Positions 52,999 to 64,000 of a stretch of 64,000 nt of DNA are shown here, one piece after another (position 1 is the stretch's first letter; the number at the start of each line of letters is the position of its first letter). The notes beneath the pieces are model-generated. The model ran no database searches and was not told where the DNA came from. It worked only from the letters and a program-made list of their open reading frames with translations. Both the position numbers and the translations under genes were made by a program. The DNA comes from Platycnemis pennipes (Eukaryota > Arthropoda > Insecta > Odonata > Platycnemididae), in NCBI GenBank assembly GCA_933228895.1, contig OW121846.1, positions 21,581,088-21,645,087 of the forward strand. Direction: 5' to 3'.

Positions 52999-55900
52999 TA
53001 TAACCCGTCTAAACCTAATGAAATAGACTTTTTTCCCCAGTCATTACTTGACAAAAATTTCCTAACCTAAACAAAATAACCTACCAATACTCCTATTCCG
53101 ACCCTTACCCCACGCACGAACCACTCTGTCAACGGCCCCCGGCCGGCAAGCAGAGACCCAAGACGGGGAATACCCGGACGAGCTCTACGAAAGGAAAAAA
53201 GGAGATGAGGCGAAAAAGTAAATTTTTCTTGAAAAACAGCGGTAGTAAGAAATTTAGTGGGAACAAAGTGATTTTTCAGAGAACAACTCTTAGTAGGATA
53301 TTTTGTTTTGCTAAGATATTTGCTTTAAATACGGTTAAATGTTATGAGAATAGGCTTAAGGGTCAATAATAGTCGAATAACAATGGTTAAAATAATTTTA
53401 TTACGAGGAATTTCATTTTTGAGAGAACATCTATTAGGAGAATTTATTTAGGAATCGGAAATCTGAAATGAGTTGTGGTGACCTGTTCTGAAAAAGGTGT
53501 ACGAGTCAATATAAGTTGTAAATCAGCGATAAAAAAATTAGGTTTAAAATAATTCATTTTTGCGAGGACTCCTCATAGCGTTATCACTTTATATTATTAC
53601 ACTATTTACACTATTTATCTTTAAAAATTATAATGAGTGATCGTAGAACGCCTTTTAGCTGGATTTCTATATTTTGCAAAGAAATTAAGCATTGATTGCT
53701 GTGAACCCTTTCTGTAGGGAGGCAAAAGAGTCAATTTTTTATAAAGAAATAGTACTAAAATTGATTTTATTGGAGAATTACAAATTTGAGAGAACGCCGT
53801 TTAGCAGGTTTTTTTTCATTTAAAAAATTATTATTAACATACATTACATAGAAGTATTCTGAGATGAGGGAAAAGAGTTTTTTCGAAGAAAACGTCGGTA
53901 CAAATGAATTTTTTCGAAAGAAATACCTTTCAGTAAGAACGCCTTTTAGCATGATTTATTCTATTTTGCTTTGAAATAATGCATTTGTTGCGAAGAACTG
54001 TTTTAAGATAATTAATAGGATTAATTTAGCTGAGAACAGGAATAAAAATGATTACTTGAATATATAATATTTAATTTGAGAAAGCGCCTCTTTGCTGGAT
54101 TTAATTATTTTGCAAAGAAATTTTGAAATATATACTTTGAATTATTTGAGAGGAGGCTGAAAAGTAAATTTTTCTTGAAAAACAGCGGTAGAAATAAATT
54201 TAGTTGGAGGAAAGTTATTTTTAGGAGAACAACTCCTGGTAGGATTTTTATATTTGCTAAGACATTTGCTTTAAATGTGGTAAACTACTATGATAATAGG
54301 CTAAAGGGTCCATAACAGTTGAATAACAGCGGTTTAAATAAATTTATTAGGAAGAATTTCATTTTTGAGAGAACATCTTTTGGGAGAACTTATTAATATC
54401 TCGGAAATTTGACATAAGTTGTGGAGACCTGTTCTTAAAATTGGCGTAAGAGAATTTATAAGTTTTAAAACAACAAAAAAAATTTAGTAGGTAGAAATTC
54501 ATTTTTCGAGGACTCCTCTTAGCTTAATCACTTTATTTATCTATAAAAATTTGAATGAGTGATCGTAGAACGCTTTTTAACTGGATTTCTATATTTTGCA
54601 AAGATATTAAGCATTATTGCTGTGAACCCTTTCTGTAGGGAGGCAAAATAGTCAATTTTTTATAAAGAAATAGTACTAAAATTGATTTTATTGGAGAATT
54701 ACAAATTTGAGAGAACGCCGTTTAGCAGGTTTTTTTTTCATTTTAAAAATTATTATTAACATACATTACGTAAAAGTATTCTGAGATGAGGGAAAAGAGT
54801 TTTTTCGAAGAAGACGTAGGTAAAAATGAATTGTTTTTGAAAGAAATACCTTTTCGTAAGAACGCTCTTTAGCATGATTTTTTCTATTTTGCTTTGAAAT
54901 AATGCATTTGTTGCGATGAATTGTTTTGAGATGAACAATAGTCAAGTTTAGCTGAAAATAGGAATAAAAATGATTACTTGAATATATATTATTCTATTTG
55001 AAAAAGCGCCTCTTAGCTGGATTTAAATTTTCTGCAAAGAAATTCTGAAATAATTACTGTGAAATGTTTGAGAGGAGGCTGAAAAGTAAATTTTGTCTTT
55101 GAAAACAGCGGTAATAATAAATTTAGTGGGAAGATAGTGATTTTTCTGAGAACAACTCTTAGTAAGATTCTTTGTTTTGCTAAGATATTTGTTTAAATAC
55201 GGTTAACTATTATGAGAATAGGCTAAAGGGTCACTAATAGTTGAATAACAGTTGTTAAAATAATTTTATTAGGAGGAATTTCATTTTTGACGGAACATCT
55301 CTTAGGAGAATTAATTTAGTAGCTCGGAAATTTGATGTAATTTGTGGTGACCGGTTCTAAAATTTGGCGTAAGGGTCAATATATTTTGTAAAACAACGAT
55401 AAAAATAATTTAGTATGAAGAAGATCATTTTTGCGAGCACTCTTCTTTGCTTTATCACTTTATTTATCTATAATAATTTGAATGAGTAATCGTAGAACGC
55501 CCTTTAGCAGGATTTTTTCTATTTTGCTTTGAAATGGTGCATTTGTAGGGATGACCTTTTTTTAGATGATTAATAGAGTCAATTTTAGCTGAAAACAGAA
55601 ATAAAATGATTACGTGATTATATAATATTTAATTTGAGAAAGCACCGCTTAGCTGGATTTAATTTTTTTGCAAAGAAATTACGAAATATATACTTTGAAA
55701 TATTTAACAGGTCGCGAAAAAGTAAATTTTTCTTGAGAAACAGAGGTTATATTAATTTTAGGTGGAGGAAAGGGATTTTTCAGAGAACAACTCTTTGTAG
55801 GATTTTTTATTTTGCTAAGACATTTGCTTTATATGTGGTAAACTATTATGAGAATAGGCTAAAGACTCAATAATAGTTGAATATCAGCGCTAAAATAAAT

Positions 55901-58900
55901 TTATTAGGAGAAATTTCATTTATGAGAGAACATCACTTTGCAGAATTTATTTAGTAGCTCGGATATTGTACATAAGTTCTGGTTACCTGTTCTAAAAATT
56001 GGCGTAGGATTCAATATTAGTTTTTAAACAGCGAAAAAAAAATTAAGTTTGAAGAATTTCATTTTTGCGAGGACTAACCCTAGCGTAATCACTTTATTTA
56101 TCTATAAAAATTTGAAGAGTAATCGTAGAACGCCTTTTAGCAGGATTTCTATATTTTGCAAAGAAATTAAGCATTAATTGCTGTGAACCCTTCTGAAGGG
56201 AGGCAAAAGAGGCAATTAAATGATTTTATTGGAAGAATATTCAATTTTAGATAACCCCTTTTAGCAAGTTTTTTTCATTTTAAAAGATTATTTACATAAA
56301 ATACGCTGAACTATTCTGAAATGAAGGAATATAGTTTTTTCGAAGAAAACGGCGGTACAAATGAATTTTTTCGAAAGAAATACCTTTCCGTAAGAACGCC
56401 TTTTAGCATGATTTATTCTATTTTGCTTTGAAATAATGCATTTGTTGCGAAGAACTGTTTTAAGATAATTAATAGGATTAATTTAGCTAAGAACAGGAAT
56501 AAAAATGATTACTTGAATATATAATATTTAATTTGAGAAAGCGCCTCTTTGCTGGATTTAATTATTTTGCAAAGAAATTTTGAAATATATACTTTGAAAT
56601 ATTTGAGAGGAGGCTGAAAAGTAAATTTTGTCTTTGAAAACAGCGGTAATTATAAATTTAGTGGGAGGAAAGTTATTTTTCAGAGAACAACTCTTAGTAG
56701 GATTTTTTTGTTTTGCTAAGATGTTTGCTTTAAATACGGTTAACTATTATGAGAATAGTCTAAACGGTCAATGATAGTTGAATAACAGCGGTTAAAATAC
56801 TTTTATTAGGCTGAATTTCATTTTTGACAGAACATCTCTTAGGAGAATTTATTTAGTACCTCGGAAATTTGACATTAGTTGTGGTGACCTGTTCTGAAAA
56901 TTGAAGTAAGAGTCAATGTGAGTAGTAAAACAGCGATAAAAAAATAGGTTTTAAATAATTCATTTTTGCGACGATTCCTCATAGCGTTATCACTTTATTT
57001 ATCTTTAACAAATATAATGAGTTATCGTAGAACGCCTTTTAGCTAGATTTCTATATTTAGCGAAGAAATTAAGCAATAATTGCTGTTTAATCTTCTGAAA
57101 AGCGCAAAAGGGTCAATTTTTTATTAAAAAATAGTAGTAACAATGATTTTATTGCAGGAATTTAAAATTTGAGAGTTCGCTTTTTAGTATTTTTTTATGT
57201 TAAAGATTTTTTTCGTAAATTACGCTAAAGTATAATGAGATGACGGAAAAGAGTTTTTTCGAAGAAAAATGGCGATAGAAATAATTTGTTTCTGAAAAAA
57301 ATACCTTTTCGTGAGAACGCCCTTTAGCATGATTTTTTCTATTTTGCATTGAAATAATGCATTTTTTGTGATGGACTGTTCTAAGTTGAACAATAGGGTC
57401 AATGTTAGCCGAAAACAGGAATAAAAATGATTTCGTAAATAACTAATATTTAATTAGAGAAAGCACCATTTGCTAGATTTAATTGTTTTGCAAAGAAATT
57501 TTGTAATACATAACGTTGAAATTTTGTCGATGAGACGAAAAAGTAAATTTTTCTTGTAAACAGCGGTAGAAATAAATTAAGTTGGAGGAAAGTTATTTTT
57601 AGGAGAACAACTCCTGGTAGGATTTTTTCTTTTGCTAAGACATTTGTTTTAAATGTGGTAAACTACTATGATAATAGGCTAAAGGGTCCATAACAGTTGA
57701 ATAACAGCGGTTTAAATGAATTTATTAGGAGGAATTTCATTTTTGAGAGAACATCTTTTAGGAGAACTTATTAATATCTCGGAAATTTGACATAAGTTGT
57801 GGAGACCTGTTCTTAAAATTGGCGTAAGAGAATTTATAAGTTTTAAAACAACAAAAAAAATTAGTAGGAAGAAATTCATTTTTCGAGGACTCCTCTTAGC
57901 TTAATCACTTTATTTATCTAAAAAATCTGAATGAGTGATCGTAGAACGCTTTTTAACTGGATTTCTATATTTTGCAAAGTAATGAAGCATTAATTGCTGT
58001 GAACCCTTCTGACGGGAGGCAAAAGTCAATTAAAAAAAATAAGAGCAAAATGATTTTATTGGAAGAATTTCAAATTTTAGAGTACGCCTTTGAGCAAGTT
58101 ATTTTATTTTAAAAGATTATTTAAAAAAATATTTTCTGAACTATTCTCAGAAGAAGGAAAGGAGTTTTTTTTGATGAAAAAGGGCGGCAAAAATGAATTT
58201 TTTCGGAAGAAATACCTTTTCGTGAGAACGCCCTTTAACAGGATTTTTTCTATTTGGCATTGAAAGAATGCATATACTCCGATGAACTGTTCTGAGATAA
58301 ACAACAGGGCCAATTTCATCTGAAAACTGGAATGAAAAAGATTACTTGATAATATAATATTCAATGTCAGAAAAGCCACTTAGGTGCATTTAATTTTTTT
58401 GCAAGGAAATATTGCTATTTATACTGTGAAACATTTGAGATGAGGCGAAAAAGTAAATTTTTCTTGAAAAACAGCGGTAATAAGAAATTTAGTGGGAGGA
58501 AAGTGATTTTTCAGAGAACAACTCCTAATAGGATTTTTAGTTTTGCTTAGACATTTACTTTAAATGTGGTTAACTATTATGAGAATAGGCTAATGGGTCA
58601 ATAATAGTTGAATAACAGCGGTTAAAATGAATTTATTAGGAGGAATTTCATTTTTGAAAGAACATCTCTTAGGAGAATTTATTTAGTAGCTCGAAAATTT
58701 GATAAAAGTTGTGGTGACCGGTTCTGAAAATTGGCGTAAGAGTCAATATATTTTGTAAAACAACGATAAAAAAAATTTAGTATGTAGAAGATCATTTTTG
58801 CGAGCACTCTTCTTAGCTTAATCACTTTATTTACCTATGAAAGTTTGAATGAGTAATCGTAGAACGTCTTTTAGCAAGATTTCTATATTTTGCAAAGAAA

Positions 58901-59354
58901 TTAAGCATTAATTACTGTGAAATCCTCTTATAGGAAGCTATAGAGTCTATTTTTTATAAAAAAAATAGTAGTAAAAATGATTTTATTCGAAGAATTTCAA
59001 CTTTTTAAGAACCCCTTATAGAGTGTTTTTCTGTTTTAAAAGATTATTTAAATAAATTACGCTGAACTATTCTGAGATGAGGGAAAAGAATTTTTTCGGA
59101 GAAAATCGGCGGTAAAAATGAATATTTTTGGAAGAAAAACCTTTTCCTTATTTAGCACTAAAATGATGTATTTACTGCAATGAACAGTTATGAGATGATC
59201 AATATATTCAATTTTAGCTGAAAACAGGAATAAAAATGATTACTTGAATAAATAATATTTAATTTGAGAATGCGCCTCTTAGCTGGATTTAATATCTTTG
59301 CAAAGAAATTTTGAAAAAATTACTGTGAAATATTTGAGTGGAGGCGAAAAAGTA

Positions 59355-59405
59355 AATTTTTAAATTTAAATCTTTATATTCAAATCTAAATTTAAATCTT
59401 CAAAT
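59355..59405. repeat. Low-complexity replacement in a satellite monomer
   Basis: taaatttaaatcttt/tctaaatttaaatcttc units replace most of one monomer (the type with gagaacaactcttagtagg is missing here). It accounts for the 840-bp spacing. Confidence 0.75.
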
Positions 59406-61682
59406 ACGGTTTACTATTATGAGAATAGGCTAAAAATTTAATAATAGTTTTATAACAGCGGTTAAAATGAATTAATTAGGAGTAATTTCATTTTTGAGAG
59501 AACATATCTTAGGAGAATTTATTTAGTAGCTCGAAAATTTAACAAAAGTTGTGGTGACCGGTTCTGAAAATTGGCGTAAGAGTCAATATACGTTGTAAAT
59601 CAGCGATAAAAAATAAATAGGTTAAAATTATTCATTTTTGCGAGGACTCCTCATAGCGTTATCACTTTATTTATCTTTAAAAATTATAATGAGTGATCGT
59701 CGAACGTCTTTTAGCTGGATTTCTATAATTTGCAAAGAAATTAACCATTATTTGTGTGAACCCTTCTGAAGGGAGGCAAAAGTCAATTTAAAAAAAAGTA
59801 GTAAAAATGATTTTATTCGAAGAATTTCAAATTTTCAAGAACCCCTTATAGCAAGTTTTTCTGTTTTAAAAAATTATTTACATAAAATACGCTGAACTAT
59901 TCTGAGATGACGGAAAAGAGTTTTTTCGGAGAAAATCGGCGGTAAAAATGAATATTTTTGGAAGAAAAACCTTTTCGTAAGAACGCCTATTAGCATGATT
60001 TTTTCTATTCTCATTTTAAATAATGCATTTGTTGCGATGAACTGTTTTGAGATGAACAAAAGAATAAATTTTAACTTAAATAAGAAATAAAAACGATTAC
60101 TTGAATATATAATATTTAATTTGAGAAAGCACCTCTTAGCTGGATTTATTTTTTTTGCAAAAAATTTTTAAAATATAAACTGTAAAATATATTTGAGAGT
60201 AGGCGAAAAAGTAAAATTTTCTTGAAAAACAGCGGTAATAATAAATTTAGTGGGAGGATAGTGATTTTTCTGAGAACAACTCTTTGTAGGATTTTTTATG
60301 TTGCTAAGACACTTGCTTTAAATGTGGTTAACTGTTATGAGAATAGGCTAAGAGACTATAATAGTTGAATAAAAGCGGTCAAAATGAATTTATTAGGAAG
60401 AATTTTATTTTTGAGAGAACATCTCTAAAAAGAAATTATTTTGTAGCTCGGAAATTTCACATAAGTTATGTTGACCTGTTCTGAAAATTGGCGTAAGAGA
60501 CATTATAAGTTACACAGCGATAAAAAAGTTAAATGAAAAAATTATTTTTGCGAGGAATCATGTTATCGTAATCACTTTTTTTATCTATAAATATTTAAAA
60601 TAAAGTGATCGTAGAACGCCTTTTAGCAGGATTTCTATATTTTTCAAAGAAAGTAAGCATTAATTGCAGTGAACCCTTCTGAAGCGACGCAAAATAGTCA
60701 ATTTTTTATAAATAAAATACTAGTAAAAATCATTTTATTGGAAGAATTTCAAATTTGAGAGAACGCCTTTTAGCAAATGTTTTTTATATTTAAAGATTAT
60801 TTACTTAAGTTACCCTGAACTATTCTCAGAAGAAGGAAAAGAGTTTTTTCGATGAAAACGGCGGCAAAAAAACTTTTTTTTGGAAGAAATACCTTTATAT
60901 GAGAACGCCCTTTAACAGGATTTTTTCTATTTTGCATTAAAAAATGCATTTACTGCGATTAACTGTTCTGAGATAAACAATAGGACCAATTTCAGCTGAA
61001 AACTGGAATAAAAATGATTACTTGAACATATAATATTCAATTTGAGAAAGCGCCTCTTAACTGGATTTAATTTTTTTGCAAGGAAATTTTGCTATATATA
61101 CTGTGAAACATTTGAGATGAGGCGAAAAAGTAAATTTTTCTTGAAAAACAGCGGTAATAAGAAATTAAGTGGTAGGAAAGTGATTGTTTCAGAGAACAAT
61201 CACTAGAAGGATTTTTTGTTTTTCTAAGACATTTGCTTTAAATGTGGTTTAAAATAATGAGGATAGGCTAAAGTGTCAGAAATAGTTGAATAACAGTGGT
61301 TAAAATGAAAATATTAGGAGGAATTTCATTTTTGAGAGAACATCTCTTAAGAGAAATTATTTTTTAGCTCGGAAATTTCACATAAGTTGTGGTAACCTTT
61401 TCTGAAAATTGGCGTAAGAGACATTATAAGTTGTAAAACAACAATAAAAAAAATTTAGTATGAAGAAATTCATTTTCGCGAGCACTCTTCTTTGCTTAAT
61501 CACTTTATTTATCTTTAAAAAATTGAATGAGTAATCGTAGAACGCCTTTTAGCAAGATTTCTATATTTTGCAAAGAAATTAAGCATTAATTGCTGTGAAT
61601 CCTTCTGAAGAGAGGCTAAAGAGTCTATTTTTTTTAAATAGTAGTAAAATTGATTATTTTGGAAGACTAATAAATTTGAGAA

Positions 61683-61750
61683 AACGCCGGTTTTTTCAGA
61701 GATGTTCTCTCAAAAATGAAATTACTCCTAATAAATTCATTTTAACCGAG
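61683..61750. repeat. 68-bp insertion with inverted satellite segment
   Basis: Inside a satellite monomer, flanked by the direct repeat aacgccgg (61683-61690 and 61751-61758). Positions 61698-61747 are the reverse complement of the box of another monomer type (ggttaaaatgaatttattag... in plus orientation elsewhere). It accounts for the 984-bp spacing. Confidence 0.85.
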
Positions 61751-64000
61751 AACGCCGGTAGCAGGTTTTTTTTAATTTTAAAGATTATTTACGTATATTA
61801 CGCTGAACTATTCAGAGATGAGGGAAAAGAGATTTTTCGAAGAAAACGTCGGTAAAAATGAATTTTTTCGAAAGAAATACCTTTTCGTAAGAAAGCCCTT
61901 TAGCAGGATTTTTTCTATTTTGCTTTAAAATAGTGATTTCGTTGATATGAATTGTTTTGAGATGATAAATGGATACAATTTTAGCCAAAAACAGGAAAAA
62001 AATGATTATTAGATCATATAATATTTAATTTGAGAATGCGCCTCTTAGCTGGATTTAATTTTTTTGCAAAACAATTTTGAATTAAGTACTGTGAAATATT
62101 TGAGTGGAGCACAAAAAGTTAATTTTACTTGAAAAACAGCGGTAATGATAAAATTAGTGGGAGGAAAGTATTTTTTCTGAGAACAACTCTTGGTAGGATT
62201 TTTTATTTTGCTATGATATTTACTTTATTAATGATAAACTATTATGAGAATAGGCTAAAGATCATCAATAGTTAAATAACAAGGGTTAAAATGAATTTAT
62301 GAGAAGGTATTTCATTTTCGAGGGAAAATCTCTTAAGAGAAATTATTTTGTAGTTCGGAAATTTCACATAAGTTGTGGTGACCTGTTCTGAAAATTAGCG
62401 TAAGAGACATTATAATTTGTAAACAGCGATAAAAAACATTAAGTTTGGAGAATTTCTTCTTGCGAGGACTCATGTTAGCATAATCACTTTATTTATCTAT
62501 AAAAATTAGAATGAGGAATGGTAGAACGTCTTTCAGCATGCTTTCTATATTTTGCAAAGAAATTAAGCATTAATTGTTGTGAACTTTTCTTAAGGGAGGC
62601 AAAAGAGGCAATTTTTTATAAAAAAATAGTAGTAAAAATGATATTATTGGAGGAATTTCAAATTTGAGAGAACGACTTTTAGCAAGTTTTTTTTATTTAA
62701 AAAATTATTTACATAAATTACGCTCAACTCTTATGAGATGAGGGAAAAGAGTTTTTTCGAAGAAAACGTCGGTAAAGAAGAATTTTTTGTAAAGAAATAC
62801 CTTTTCGTGAGAACGCCCTGTAGCATGATTTTCTGTATTTTGCATTGAAATAATGCATTTGTTGCGATGAACTGTTCTGAGATAAACAATAGTATCAATT
62901 TTAGCCGAAAACTGAAATAAAACATATTACTTGAATATATAATATTTAATTAGAGAAACACTATTTGCTGGATTTAATTTTTTTGCAAAGAAATTTTTAA
63001 TATATACTGTGAAATATTTGAGAAAAGGTGAAAAAGTAAATTTTTCTTGAAAAACAGCGGTATAAATAAATTTAGTCGGGGGAAAGTTATTTTTAGGAGA
63101 ACAACTCCTAGTAGGATTTTTTGTTTTGCTAAGACATTTGCTTTAAATGTGGTTTACAATTATGAGAATAGGCTAAAGGGTCAATAATAGTTGAATAACA
63201 GCGGTTAAAATGAATTTATTAGGAGGAATTTCATTTTTGAAAAAACATCTCTTAGGAGAATTTATTTAGTAGCTCAAATATTTGACATAAAATGTGGTGA
63301 CCGGTTCTGAAAATTGGCGTAAGAGTAAATATATGTTGTAAAACCACGATAAAAAAATTTAGTATGAAGAAGATCATTTTTGGTATCACTCTTCTTAGCT
63401 TAATCCCTTTATTTATCTATGAAACTATGAATGAGTAATCGTAGAACGTCATTTAGCAAGATTTCTATATTTTGCAAAGAAATTAATCATTAATTACTTT
63501 GAAATCCTCTTATAGGAAGCGAAAGAGTCTATTTTTCTAAAAAAATAGTAGAAAAATGATTTTATTGGATGAAATACAAATTTTAGAGAACGCTTTTTAC
63601 AGGTTTTTTTTATTTAAAAGATTATATACATAAAGTACGCTGAACTATTCTGAGATGAGGTAAAAGAGTTTTTTCGAAGAAACCGTCGGTAAAAATGAAA
63701 TTTTTCGAAAGAAATACCTTTCACTTAGAACGCCCTTTTGCAAGATTTTTTCTATTTTGGATTAAAATAATGCATTACCTGCGATGAACTGTTATGAGAT
63801 GATTAATAGATTCAATTTTACCTGAAAACAGGAATAAAAATGATTACTTGAGTATATAATATTTAATTTGAGAAAGGGCCTCTTAGCTGATTTAATTTCT
63901 TTGCAAAGAACTTTTGAAAAAACTACAGTAAAATATTTGAGTGGAGGCGAAAAAGTAAATTTGTCTTGAAAAACAGCGGTAATAAGAAATTTAGTGGGAG

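Larger units (their letters stand above)
48001..53201 (+). mobile_element. Jockey-like non-LTR retrotransposon, frameshifted
   Basis: About 5.2 kb between the inverted satellite and direct satellite. ORF1 with PRE_C2HC-type and CCHC domains, overlapping an ORF2 with endonuclease and RT but no RNase H, as in the Jockey clade. GC-rich, C-biased coding sequence unlike all neighbours. Ends with an A-run (ggaaaaaagg, 53192-53202). ORF2 has three frameshifts. The 5' boundary is uncertain and no target duplication was found. Confidence 0.82.
53202..64000 (+). repeat. Satellite higher-order array, about 920-bp unit
   Basis: 10.8 kb continuing past the window. The landmark cgtagaac recurs at 53642, 54564, 55491, 56124, 57026, 57940, 58858, 59698, 60610, 61536, 62520 and 63440. 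Seven of the eleven spacings are 912-927 bp and one is 902. Each unit holds six full monomers of about 143 bp, distinguished by their central boxes, plus a shortened seventh of about 62 bp (cgaggactcctcttagcttaatc to the next landmark). Three spacings are irregular: 633, 840 and 984 bp. No gene is supported. Confidence 0.93.

Noticed and set aside
53202..64000. A CRISPR-like or protein-coding tandem array
   Set aside because: Units of about 143 bp repeat without spacers, are AT-rich and carry frequent stops. This is eukaryotic satellite; 60-91-codon ORFs recur only because monomers repeat.

Overview
The window is eukaryotic repeat-rich DNA with no recognisable single-copy host gene. It carries LINE-type elements (I-like, Jockey-like, CR1-like), LTR elements (BEL/Pao, Gypsy), a piggyBac-like DNA transposon and a tRNA-derived SINE, all inserted into an AT-rich tandem satellite. 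That mixture fits an arthropod, most likely an insect. The satellite with nested insertions fits pericentromeric or other heterochromatin. The species cannot be named from the sequence.

Layout. 1-1820: broken Gypsy-type gag-pol, minus strand, running off the left edge. Satellite of about 145-bp monomers fills 1821-2688, 18031-19317, 24826-25635, 44665-47080 and 53202-64000, with an inverted block at 47627-48000. First nest: satellite > CR1-like element on minus (2689-18030) > BEL element 1 (3843-16221, 335-bp LTRs, TSD gagac) > a SINE (8413-8721, 13-bp TSD) and an apparently intact I-like element A (9662-15370, 13-bp TSD). Then I-like element C (19318-24825, 12-bp TSD) sits directly in satellite. 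Second nest: satellite > piggyBac-like element (about 25636-44664) > I-like element B on minus (27617-43024, 11-bp TSD) > BEL element 2 (30733-40423, about 355-bp LTRs, TSD aatat) > an insert of about 3 kb with an intact antisense 558-aa ORF of unknown function. Next come a lone I-like 5' end (47081-47626), the inverted satellite block, a Jockey-like element (about 48001-53201), and 10.8 kb of satellite with a higher-order period of about 920 bp.

The parts work as parasites of one another and of the satellite. Element A has both ORFs and all visible catalytic residues, so it is the one candidate for an autonomous element. The SINE shares its 3' end with the I-like elements and was probably moved by their machinery. 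B, C, both BELs, the CR1-like, Gypsy, piggyBac and Jockey copies carry stops, frameshifts, deletions or insertions. The least explained items are the antisense ORF inside BEL 2, a candidate 5'-terminal RNA pseudoknot shared by the I-like copies, and the higher-order satellite with its rearranged units.
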